DNA of 7,698 nucleotides from Patescibacteria group bacterium (lineage in GTDB: Bacteria; Patescibacteriota; Gracilibacteria; UBA1369). The position numbers and the translations under genes are program-made. Below, piece by piece: positions 1-5,987 of the stretch (position 1 is its first letter; each line of letters starts with the position of its first letter). Where the stretch lies: positions 1 through 7,698 of the forward strand of contig JAHJEW010000053.1 in NCBI GenBank assembly GCA_018825335.1, in the 5' to 3' direction. Under the pieces are notes generated by a model. That model was not told the DNA's origin. It did not search any database and was given only the letters and a program-made list of their open reading frames with translations.

Positions 1-397
1 AAGATTCGATTTTCTCCCATGGGCGCCAATTCTGTTCGTATCGGCGCTCAAGCGGACAAATCTTGAGAAAATCATGGAATTAAGCCGCGAAATCTACAAA
101 GAACGCTTTAAAAAAATAGATGACGAAGAGCTAAATCTGTTCCTGAAAGAAATTACTTACAAACACCTCCCTCCAGTTCAAAAAAACAAACTGCCCGTTT
201 TCTTTTCAATGGAGCAGGACGCCGTAAATCCTCCGTGCTTTGCCTATTTTGTCAACGATCCAACCACCATTCACTTCTCATATAGACGTTATCTGGAAAA
301 TGAAATCCGTAAAAAATACGGATTCGTTGGAACATCCATAAGATTATATTTCAAAAAGAAAGGTGCCAAAACAAAGCGACGCACAAAATCAAAGTAG
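1..397 (+). CDS. der: Ribosome assembly GTPase Der (EngA), C-terminal fragment cut by the window edge
   Basis: Der is a double-GTPase that binds the 50S subunit and is needed for its late assembly. Only the last 131 residues are visible; the reading frame is open from the first complete codon at position 2, so the ATG at 74 is an internal methionine and not the start. The first visible residues (LPWAPILFVSAL) are the end of the second G domain with its G5 motif SAL. The rest is the KH-like RNA-binding domain typical of the Der C-terminus: NPP (residues 76-78 of the fragment), FVNDP (83-87), FSYRRYLEN (92-100) and YGFVGTSIR (106-114), then a lysine/arginine-rich tail. The P-loops lie outside the window. 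It converges on the minus-strand gene, overlapping it by 9 bp. The family call is very secure. Confidence 0.95.
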   Translation, partial: RFDFLPWAPILFVSALKRTNLEKIMELSREIYKERFKKIDDEELNLFLKEITYKHLPPVQKNKLPVFFSMEQDAVNPPCFAYFVNDPTTIHFSYRRYLENEIRKKYGFVGTSIRLYFKKKGAKTKRRTKSK

Positions 398-1318
398 AGC
401 TTTATAAGCTCTAAAGAACCTTTCATTATACTGCCTCCTCCGGTCAATATTGTGGAACTTCAACATTGATCCGTTGACCACCACATCCGATTCCGGTCCA
501 AGATTTCTTCGATTTCGCTCAAATCGCAAAAGATGCATTTTTTCCAACCGGTTTTCCAATATATTCCCAAGAAATCCACCAAGAATAAATTCGGGTAAAA
601 CCCTAATCAGAGACAATAAACCATCACCGCGTACAAATTCATTTTTCTGAGCCGGGCAATCTTCGAACCATGTATTATTTTCATAAAAAACTCGTTTATC
701 AAACCCCTTTCTGCAATACAAAAACCTAAGCGCCTTCATCCAATAATACAAATAAACGTCATCTTTCTGAAGCATCTTTTCCAGATTCATCCCATTTTCA
801 GAAACGTAAAAACTCAAACAAAAACGCCCGGCAATTTTATCGCCATACCTTCGCACACCAAGAATATACGATAATAACACCGATAATACCCTGGCTGTAA
901 AAATACGTCCGTCTTTAACAATTATGAAAATATCAATATCGCTTGATTCGCTGCAGTTATTAAATGACAAAGTATTGCAGACGGCAACCGCCTTAATAAA
1001 AGGAACCATTTGTAACATTGGCACAAACTTCAAGGCTTTCATCCAATAAAGATTCGTAAACTCTTCCTTTCTTCTATATTCATTTACCAGATCCTCACGT
1101 CCCGGCATAAAAAAATATCCATTCTTATGCTTCAATTTTTCATCACTTTTCAGAAAATCAGCAATCTTTTCATCTGAAAGATCATCTTTTAGGCCGCAGG
1201 GATAAACAATATATTTCTTTATATCATCAACTTTCAAAGGACGCCCGCATGCGTTTAAAAAAGCCGCTACACCATATATGGCCTGCTCAATATTTCTTGG
1301 GGGAAACTGTACTTTCAT
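389..1318 (-). CDS. Winged-helix plus nucleotidyltransferase-fold protein, function unknown
   Basis: This 309-residue protein is not assigned a function. Residues about 9-70 read like a winged-helix region ending in the hairpin-like NGYFFMPGRE. Residues 110-135 match the core of the nucleotidyltransferase fold, with the SSDIDIFIIV strand carrying the two metal-binding aspartates D127 and D129. The usual Gly-Ser about 11 residues before this is replaced by C114-N115, and the later strand (RFCLSFYV, 165-172) lacks the usual third acidic residue, so nucleotide transfer may be altered or lost. The C-terminal half has hydrophobic helices (LYYWMKALRFLYC; LLSLIRVLPEFILGGFLG) but no clear signal peptide. 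I associate this architecture with uncharacterised proteins in Patescibacteria. Its ATG follows a TATGAT box by 6 nt with no Shine-Dalgarno, suggesting a leaderless message. It overlaps der by 9 bp and diverges from uvrC. Confidence 0.8.
   Translation of the reverse strand: MKVQFPPRNIEQAIYGVAAFLNACGRPLKVDDIKKYIVYPCGLKDDLSDEKIADFLKSDEKLKHKNGYFFMPGREDLVNEYRRKEEFTNLYWMKALKFVPMLQMVPFIKAVAVCNTLSFNNCSESSDIDIFIIVKDGRIFTARVLSVLLSYILGVRRYGDKIAGRFCLSFYVSENGMNLEKMLQKDDVYLYYWMKALRFLYCRKGFDKRVFYENNTWFEDCPAQKNEFVRGDGLLSLIRVLPEFILGGFLGNILENRLEKMHLLRFERNRRNLGPESDVVVNGSMLKFHNIDRRRQYNERFFRAYKALL
395..413. terminator. Perfect 8-bp inverted repeat at the der / nucleotidyltransferase-like junction, possible bidirectional terminator
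   Basis: TAGAGCTT (395-402), loop TAT, AAGCTCTA (406-413) form a perfect 8-bp stem. The left arm begins with the der stop codon, and the whole stem lies inside the last codons of the opposing gene. On the minus strand it is followed by a moderately T-rich stretch (CTTTGATTTTG); on the plus strand there is no clear T-run. It may terminate one or both transcripts, more likely the minus-strand one. The stem is seen directly; the function is inferred. Confidence 0.45.
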
Positions 1319-1348
1319 AACCGTATCATAAGAGAAATATTCAGTTTT
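1319..1348 (-). promoter_or_regulatory. Candidate -10 box for the minus-strand nucleotidyltransferase-like gene
   Basis: On the minus strand TATGAT (1330-1325, five of six matches to TATAAT) ends 6 nt before the ATG at 1318, which puts the predicted transcription start on the A of the start codon. A weak -35 (TTTCAA, plus-strand 1348-1353) sits 17 bp upstream. No purine-rich ribosome binding site lies between box and ATG. Confidence 0.45.
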
Positions 1349-1356
1349 TGAAACAA

Positions 1357-1395
1357 TTGATGTAGCGTAAGAAATTCATGTATTATATAAACACC
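1357..1395 (+). promoter_or_regulatory. Candidate uvrC promoter
   Basis: TTGATG (1357-1362), an 18-bp spacer and TATTAT (1381-1386) resemble a sigma-70 promoter; overlapping TATAAA (1386-1391) is an alternative -10. The predicted start point falls around 1393-1396, at or within a few bases of the ATG at 1396. The upstream in-frame ATG at 1378 would lie before the transcript begins, so this site decides the start-codon choice. Confidence 0.45.
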
Positions 1396-3645
1396 ATGAA
1401 AAAGCAGGACCGTCAAAAATATCTCGCCCATATCCTGAAAAATCTTCCAAGAAAACCGGGAGTCTATAAATTTAAAGATGAGAAGGGCTCTATTATCTAT
1501 ATAGGAAAAGCCAAAGACCTCAAAAACCGTGTTTCAAGCTATTTTCAGGCTTCCAAAGACCAGAGCGTAAAAACTCAAAAAATGATCAGCCAGATCGCAG
1601 ATATTGACTTTATTGTGGTCGATTCGGATCTTGAGGCGATTATGCTTGAAACAAACATGATTAAGAAGTTTCGGCCAAAATACAACATCCTCATGAAAGA
1701 CGATAAAAATTATGTTTACATTAAAGTGACTATAAATGAAGATTTCCCGCGCATATTGATCACAAGAAGGGTAGATAAAGACAAAGCCAGATATTTTGGC
1801 CCAAAAACGGCGCAGCATAAAGTCCAGAAAACACTTAAAGTTCTCAAAAGAATCTTCCCGTATAGGCATTGCAGCCTTGCAATTGACTATCAGATGCCTA
1901 TTCCACATCCTACCGATACGTCTCGCAAACATCAGGTTAAAGTAACCAAAGTGGGAATTAAATACCCGTGCATTGATTACCATATTAAAAGATGCATCGG
2001 CCCCTGCATAGGTACGGTAAATAAAGAAGAATATAGGGAAATAATTGACCAGGTTTTGAGATTCCTTGAAGGAAAACACGATGAAATAATAAAAAAACTA
2101 CGCGAAGATATGCAGAAAGCCGCCGTTGACAGAAAATTTGAAATAGCGGCCGCTATTCGCGACAAACTTCATGCGATAGAAGACATTATGGAAACCCAGC
2201 GCGTTTCAACTCCCGACCAGAAAGATCTTGACGTTATTAACTACTTTGAATCGGATGATAATATTTATTTCAACCTGTCACAGGTCCGTGGTGGAAAACT
2301 TATAAATCAGGAAAATTTTGAAATAAAACAATGTGGAGACCTTGATGTCCTGGGCGGATTTCTAATGCAATACTACGAAAAAGCCACAGACCTCCCAAAA
2401 GAAATTCTCATTCCACACTCCATGGACGACCCGGACACACTGGAAAAATGGCTTACAGTAAACAAAGGGGGAAAAGTGAAAATCATCATCCCTCAAAAGG
2501 GCCATAAAAACAATTTACTAGAACTTAGCTACCAAAATGCACAAAATTTCGCTGGATTAAGCCGTGTAAAATGGCAGGGACATCAAAAATCGGAACGTGA
2601 AGACGCCCTTGAAGGTCTGCAAAAAATTCTTAAGCTCGAAAAAACCCCAAAACGGCTTGAATGCTATGATATTTCTCATTTTGCAGGCAGCCAGACCGTA
2701 TCTTCCATGGTCGTTTTTGACAAAGGATTCCCGAAGAAAGATGACTACAGAAAATTCAAACTACATCAGGAAGGCAGCCCTGACGATTTCGCATCCATGG
2801 AAGAAACACTTGAAAGACGCCTTAAATACCTTAAACCATCCATCGAATCCGGCCTTATTAAGGTTTTTAAATCCACAAAAAAAGAGCTGATGAAAACAAA
2901 ACTCAAACCAAATACTGCTCAATTTACGATCAAAAAAGGTAAACAGAAAATCGGCACAGCCTTAATTTTCACATCTGTAAACAAAAAAACTCTCATCCAG
3001 AAAATCGATATTCCGGCCGACATCGATTTATTAACCGTTATAAAGAAAATCGCACAAAAAACCAAGACAAAGCGCATTTATCTTTCCATCCCTGTAAAAG
3101 ATACCCTGAAATATGAGCAAATAGGATGCCAGCCAATCGCGAAAATACCGGATGTCTTTAAAATCCCCGCATCCCGTAAAATTCTTGTTTACGACACAAC
3201 AAAGCACAAAACAGACAGTTCTTTTGCCTCAAAGCCCGATTTAATTGTTATAGATGGCGGAAAAGGACAACTCAGCTCCGCCTTGAAACAACTAAAAAAA
3301 TATGGTTTCACAGTACCTATTATCTCAATCGCCAAAAAAAACGAAGAAATCTACCTTCCTGTACAGAACAAACCCATAATATTAAGCAAACAAAGCCCAA
3401 TTCTACACCTTATCCAGCATATTCGCGATGAATCGCACCGTTTTGCGCTAACCTACCATCAAAGCCTTCAAATGAAAGCCACCAGAGATTCCTCACTTGA
3501 CAATATTTTTGGCATTGGAGAAACAACCAAAATGAAATTGCTTAAACATTTTGGTTCTCCTCAGGCTATAAAAAACGCCACAATGCATGAACTGGCACAA
3601 ATTATTGGAAAAAGTAATGCCAAAAAAATTAAGCAGCAGCTCTAA
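1396..3645 (+). CDS. uvrC: UvrABC excinuclease subunit C with a large insertion in the 5' endonuclease domain
   Basis: UvrC makes both incisions around a lesion in nucleotide excision repair after UvrB loading. Numbering from ATG 1396 (749 residues; an in-frame ATG at 1378 adds six): GIY-YIG nuclease with PGVY (Y24), YIG (35-37), R45 and E85; four cysteines C159, C192, C200, C204 of the iron-sulfur site; UvrB-binding UVR motif about 227-264; RNase H-like domain with D425 (YDISH), D620 (VIDGGKGQL) and H681 (RDESHRFA); helix-hairpin-helix tail about 701-749. All key residues are kept, so it should be active. Two oddities: about 130 residues inserted at 481-613 inside the RNase H-like domain, and 32 residues between the first two cysteines, clearly longer than usual. 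UvrC is usually near 600 residues. I prefer start 1396 because a -10-like box sits directly before it. It overlaps the next gene by 4 bp. Confidence 0.95.
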   Translation: MKKQDRQKYLAHILKNLPRKPGVYKFKDEKGSIIYIGKAKDLKNRVSSYFQASKDQSVKTQKMISQIADIDFIVVDSDLEAIMLETNMIKKFRPKYNILMKDDKNYVYIKVTINEDFPRILITRRVDKDKARYFGPKTAQHKVQKTLKVLKRIFPYRHCSLAIDYQMPIPHPTDTSRKHQVKVTKVGIKYPCIDYHIKRCIGPCIGTVNKEEYREIIDQVLRFLEGKHDEIIKKLREDMQKAAVDRKFEIAAAIRDKLHAIEDIMETQRVSTPDQKDLDVINYFESDDNIYFNLSQVRGGKLINQENFEIKQCGDLDVLGGFLMQYYEKATDLPKEILIPHSMDDPDTLEKWLTVNKGGKVKIIIPQKGHKNNLLELSYQNAQNFAGLSRVKWQGHQKSEREDALEGLQKILKLEKTPKRLECYDISHFAGSQTVSSMVVFDKGFPKKDDYRKFKLHQEGSPDDFASMEETLERRLKYLKPSIESGLIKVFKSTKKELMKTKLKPNTAQFTIKKGKQKIGTALIFTSVNKKTLIQKIDIPADIDLLTVIKKIAQKTKTKRIYLSIPVKDTLKYEQIGCQPIAKIPDVFKIPASRKILVYDTTKHKTDSSFASKPDLIVIDGGKGQLSSALKQLKKYGFTVPIISIAKKNEEIYLPVQNKPIILSKQSPILHLIQHIRDESHRFALTYHQSLQMKATRDSSLDNIFGIGETTKMKLLKHFGSPQAIKNATMHELAQIIGKSNAKKIKQQL
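2836..3234 (+). other. Insertion within UvrC resembling a degenerate GNAT fold
   Basis: This segment encodes residues about 481-613 of UvrC, between the ERRLKYL helix and PDLIVIDGGKGQL, where ordinary UvrC has only a short linker. The core (2887-3195) reads like an acetyltransferase-type fold: strands AQFTIKKGKQKIGTALIF and TLIQKIDIPADI, a helix LLTVIKKIAQK, a strand KRIYLSIPV, the late-GNAT-like YEQIGCQPI, and a last strand KILVYD. The R/Q-x-x-G-x-G/A acetyl-CoA loop expected before the helix is absent, so acetyl transfer is unlikely. The extra length is plain; the fold assignment is my reading of the pattern and is uncertain. Confidence 0.5.
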
Positions 3646-3655
3646 ATCTTTTTTT
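3622..3655. terminator. Candidate bidirectional terminator at the uvrC / LOG junction
   Basis: A run of seven A (3622-3628), a short stem TTAAGC (3629-3634) / GCTCTAA (3639-3645, one bulged C) with loop AGCA, and a run of seven T (3649-3655) span the overlapping stop codons. Each strand therefore reads hairpin followed by a T7 tract, the layout of a two-way intrinsic terminator. The stem is only six pairs and mostly A/T, so strength is doubtful. Confidence 0.4.
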
Positions 3656-4358
3656 CTGCGCATTTCCTCAGATCTTTACCGGACCCTCCACGTTTAATCG
3701 GCTCACACTTACCGGTATTCTTGAATTGATCATGAAAACGATCGATAATACCTATAGCCTCCTTGTTATCTTTCACAAGATAAATATATTCAAAATCACC
3801 GGAGCTCAAAAGTCCGTCTTTTAAGGCATAATCAATAATCCAGTGAATTAGTTTTTCCCACATTTCTCCAACCAGAATAATGGGTTTAAAAGCCATTTTC
3901 TTCACTTGTAAAAGCTGCCAGGTAAAGAAAAACTCCAGCATGGTACCAACGCCACCTGGAGTAACAATAAAAACATTTGATAATTCCATAAAAGTATCAA
4001 GACGATCAGAAAACTTGACGAAACTTTTTTCAAACTCAACATATTCATTTACAGACTGCTCAAAAGGCAGTTGTATATTTAAACCGATCGACTCCGCCAG
4101 ATTCTCCTTATCCCCGGCAGTATGCCCTTTATTTGCGGCTTCCATAAGCCCTGGGCCACCACCTGTCACAATATCATATTGCCGTGCACCAATGGCCTTG
4201 GCCAACTCAAATATCTCCTTATAAGTCCTGTCACCTTCCTTTATCCTGGCCGACCCGAAAATCGCCACCCTGAAATCATCGGTTTCCAATTCTTTGTCTA
4301 TATCGAGCATCCTGACATGATTTTCTTTCTCTTTTGGAGATTTTGCATTTTCTCCCAT
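3642..4358 (-). CDS. LOG-family (TIGR00730-type) Rossmann-fold nucleotide phosphoribohydrolase-like protein
   Basis: LOG proteins hydrolyse nucleoside 5'-monophosphates, freeing the base and ribose 5-phosphate; plant members activate cytokinins, while bacterial members are often called lysine decarboxylases in error. This 238-residue protein has the opening Rossmann strand VAIFGSAR (31-38), the phosphate-binding GGGPGLMEAANKG (66-78), a candidate catalytic arginine R119, and the signature PGGVGTMLE (134-142) with E142 as the likely catalytic glutamate. About 30 residues precede the fold, and a basic tail follows it. The substrate cannot be told from sequence; a role in nucleotide salvage or clearance is an inference. 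No Shine-Dalgarno is visible before the ATG. It lies downstream of tRNA-Leu on the same strand but has its own promoter candidate, and its stop overlaps that of uvrC by 4 bp. Confidence 0.88.
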   Translation of the reverse strand: MGENAKSPKEKENHVRMLDIDKELETDDFRVAIFGSARIKEGDRTYKEIFELAKAIGARQYDIVTGGGPGLMEAANKGHTAGDKENLAESIGLNIQLPFEQSVNEYVEFEKSFVKFSDRLDTFMELSNVFIVTPGGVGTMLEFFFTWQLLQVKKMAFKPIILVGEMWEKLIHWIIDYALKDGLLSSGDFEYIYLVKDNKEAIGIIDRFHDQFKNTGKCEPIKRGGSGKDLRKCAEKKI

Positions 4359-4379
4359 AATATTTTTAAGTGATATAAA

Positions 4380-4415
4380 TCATTTAATTATACACAATTT
4401 TAACCATTTTGCCTA
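4380..4415 (-). promoter_or_regulatory. Candidate promoter for the LOG-family gene
   Basis: On the minus strand TAGGCA (4415-4410, four of six matches) is followed after 17 bp by a perfect TATAAT (4392-4387). The predicted start near 4380 gives a leader of about 22 nt, in which I see no Shine-Dalgarno sequence. Confidence 0.5.
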
Positions 4416-4432
4416 TACATCACTACAAAAAA

Positions 4433-4519
4433 TGGTGGGCGAGGAGGGACTTGAACCCTCACTCCATTGCTGGAATACGATTTTGAGTCGTACGCGTCTG
4501 CCAGTTCCGCCACTCGCCC
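4433..4519 (-). tRNA. tRNA-Leu (anticodon CAA)
   Basis: All elements of an 87-nt class II tRNA fold by eye: acceptor stem GGGCGAG / CTCGCCC, discriminator A and genome-encoded CCA (4435-4433); D arm GCG/CGC with a GG-containing loop; anticodon stem TACGA/TCGTA with loop CTCAAAA (4487-4481), giving anticodon CAA (4485-4483) for UUG leucine codons; a 15-nt variable arm with stem TCCA/TGGA and loop GCAA; and T arm GAGGG-TTCAAGT-CCCTC. A T6 run (4432-4427) directly follows the CCA and may help end the transcript. Confidence 0.97.
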
Positions 4520-4532
4520 ACATAATATAACG

Positions 4533-4570
4533 CAAAGTCAATTATGCGAATCACAGCCATCAAAGTCAAT
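4533..4570. repeat. Pair of exact 10-bp direct repeats upstream of tRNA-Leu
   Basis: CAAAGTCAAT occurs at 4533-4542 and again at 4561-4570, 28 bp apart. One copy contains the tRNA promoter -35 element; the other covers the predicted tRNA start region. A protein-binding role is possible but not shown; a small duplication is an alternative. Confidence 0.5.
4534..4569 (-). promoter_or_regulatory. Promoter of tRNA-Leu
   Basis: On the minus strand TTGACT (4569-4564, five of six matches) and CATAAT (4546-4541, five of six matches) are separated by exactly 17 bp. The predicted start near 4534 leaves a 15-nt leader before the mature tRNA 5' end at 4519. This is the best sigma-70-type promoter in the window. 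Confidence 0.65.
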
Positions 4571-4576
4571 CCGCAA

Positions 4577-4606
4577 AGCAAATAAACCTATCAAACCGAG
4601 CAAATA
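4577..4606. repeat. Pair of exact 8-bp direct repeats upstream of obgE
   Basis: AGCAAATA occurs at 4577-4584 and 4599-4606, a 22-bp period close to two helical turns, with the second copy ending 10 bp before the obgE -10 box. This spacing would suit a regulator binding one DNA face, but AT-rich 8-mers can recur by chance. Confidence 0.35.
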
Positions 4607-4616
4607 GAATGTATTT

Positions 4617-4627
4617 TATAATAAATT
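4617..4627 (+). promoter_or_regulatory. obgE -10 box placed for a leaderless transcript
   Basis: A perfect TATAAT (4617-4622) ends 5 nt before the obgE ATG at 4628, so transcription should begin at or next to the start codon. I see no convincing -35 at 16-18 bp and no ribosome binding site. Confidence 0.5.
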
Positions 4628-5977
4628 ATGAGCAATTTTTGCGACAAAACAACAGTAGAATTTATAGGAGGGAAAGGCGGTGATGGAGCCGTCAGCTTTC
4701 GCCGCGAAAAACACGTGCCTCGCGGAGGCCCCGACGGTGGAGACGGAGGCTATGGAGGCAATGTTATCCTTATTGCCGATGAAAACCTTAACACTCTCGC
4801 GGATTTCGCAACCAAGAAAATATTTAAAGCTCAATTCGGTACAAACGGCGCCGGAAACAACTGCACGGGCAAAAACGGCGATGACCTGATATTACACGTT
4901 CCCGCCGGAACAATACTGATCAACAATGAAACCGGTGAAAATTTGGCCGATCTGAAAAAACATGGTCAAAACTTCATTGTTGCGAGAGGTGGCAGGGGAG
5001 GACTTGGCAACAGCAACTTCAAATCCAGCATTCATCAGGCGCCAAAGTTTGCGGAAACGGGAGAAGAAGGGGAGATAAGAAAGGTCACAATGGAACTGCA
5101 ACTTGTAGCCGATATTGGCATCATTGGTTTCCCTTCATCCGGAAAATCCACACTTATATCTGTTATTTCCAATGCCAGACCCAAAATCGCCGATTATCCC
5201 TTTACAACGCTAATCCCCAATTTAGGTGTGGTCGAAATGAAAAAATTCGACAGGCATATGACCGATTCATTCGTGGTAGCAGATATACCCGGCCTGATTG
5301 AAGGTGCGCATCAGGGTAAAGGGCTCGGCCATGAATTTCTACGTCACGTTTCAAGAACGGAAATTCTCGTCCATTTATTGGATCCCACCCGTAACGACCC
5401 GTCTGATTACAAAATCATTAACGATGAACTGGCTGCTCACGATCCAAGACTGGCCAAAAAAGATCAGATCATCTGCATTAGCAAGATAGATACTCAAACA
5501 CCCAATCAGTTAAAGAATTTTATTTCTCATTTGAGGAAAAAATACCCTTCATTAAAGAAAAAAGAAATCCTGGAAATCTCTTCTATAAGCTCTGCAGGCA
5601 TTAAGAATCTTGTTTTTATAATGTTTGAGCAAGTCAAAAAACTCAGGGAATCGCGCGCAAAGAAACTTGAGTCCAGCCTCTTGATTCCCGAGGAAAAAGA
5701 AAAAATCTTCAAACCCCATTTAAAGCAAAATAGATTTGAAGTAAGATTTGTAAGAGTTAAAGTAGATGCAGCAGCAGGCAAAGAAAGAAGAACCTTCGAG
5801 GTTACCGGAGCACGCATCGAACAAGTCGTAAAAATGACCGACATTCAAAATCAAGAAGGAGTGGAAAGGATTTATCACTTTATGAAGAAAATGGGTATTA
5901 AAAAAGAACTTCAGTCAATGGGGGCAAAACCGGGCGATAAAATCCGTATCGCCCAAAAAACTTTTACCATGAGATAA
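4628..5977 (+). CDS. obgE: Obg/CgtA-family GTPase
   Basis: Obg is a GTPase that joins 50S assembly and links ribosome maturation to growth and stress signals. The 449-residue protein has all three domains: the glycine-rich Obg fold (about 1-160, with GGKGGDG, GGPDGGDGGYGG and GGRGGLGN), the G domain (about 162-340), and the OCT domain (about 385-449, from RRTFEVTGARIEQVVKMTD onward). GTPase motifs are G1 GFPSSGKST (167-175), G2 PFTT (191-194), G3 DIPG (219-222), G4 SKID (285-288) and G5 SSAG (about 321-324). G4 has serine where asparagine is usual; lysine and aspartate, the main guanine contacts, are kept. The start agrees with normal Obg N-termini and sits just after a -10 box. It is probably cotranscribed with pth, 10 bp downstream. 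In many bacteria obg lies beside rplU-rpmA; here pth separates it from rplU. Confidence 0.97.
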   Translation: MSNFCDKTTVEFIGGKGGDGAVSFRREKHVPRGGPDGGDGGYGGNVILIADENLNTLADFATKKIFKAQFGTNGAGNNCTGKNGDDLILHVPAGTILINNETGENLADLKKHGQNFIVARGGRGGLGNSNFKSSIHQAPKFAETGEEGEIRKVTMELQLVADIGIIGFPSSGKSTLISVISNARPKIADYPFTTLIPNLGVVEMKKFDRHMTDSFVVADIPGLIEGAHQGKGLGHEFLRHVSRTEILVHLLDPTRNDPSDYKIINDELAAHDPRLAKKDQIICISKIDTQTPNQLKNFISHLRKKYPSLKKKEILEISSISSAGIKNLVFIMFEQVKKLRESRAKKLESSLLIPEEKEKIFKPHLKQNRFEVRFVRVKVDAAAGKERRTFEVTGARIEQVVKMTDIQNQEGVERIYHFMKKMGIKKELQSMGAKPGDKIRIAQKTFTMR

Positions 5978-5987
5978 AAAAATTATT

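Noticed and set aside
74..397. A separate 107-residue small gene starting at ATG 74
   Set aside because: The frame is open to the left edge and the upstream residues continue the Der second G domain (WAPILFVSAL), so this is the tail of der.
450..650. 66-residue plus-strand frame antisense to the nucleotidyltransferase-like gene
   Set aside because: No domain or promoter, and the opposite strand encodes a recognisable fold.
1378..1395. uvrC start at ATG 1378
   Set aside because: It lies upstream of, and overlaps, the -10-like box; starting at 1396 gives a normal short lead into PGVY. It remains a possible alternative.
1534..2079. 181-residue minus-strand open frame inside uvrC
   Set aside because: It is antisense to the conserved GIY-YIG and cysteine region of uvrC and has no recognisable domain.
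3880..4373. Two overlapping plus-strand frames opposite the LOG gene
   Set aside because: The minus strand carries the conserved GGGPG and PGGVGT motifs; these frames are shadows.
4431..4521. tRNA-Leu folded with acceptor stem GTGGGCG / CGCCCAC
   Set aside because: This also pairs, but leaves two extra bases after the T arm and removes the discriminator plus CCA; GGGCGAG / CTCGCCC gives a canonical 87-nt tRNA.
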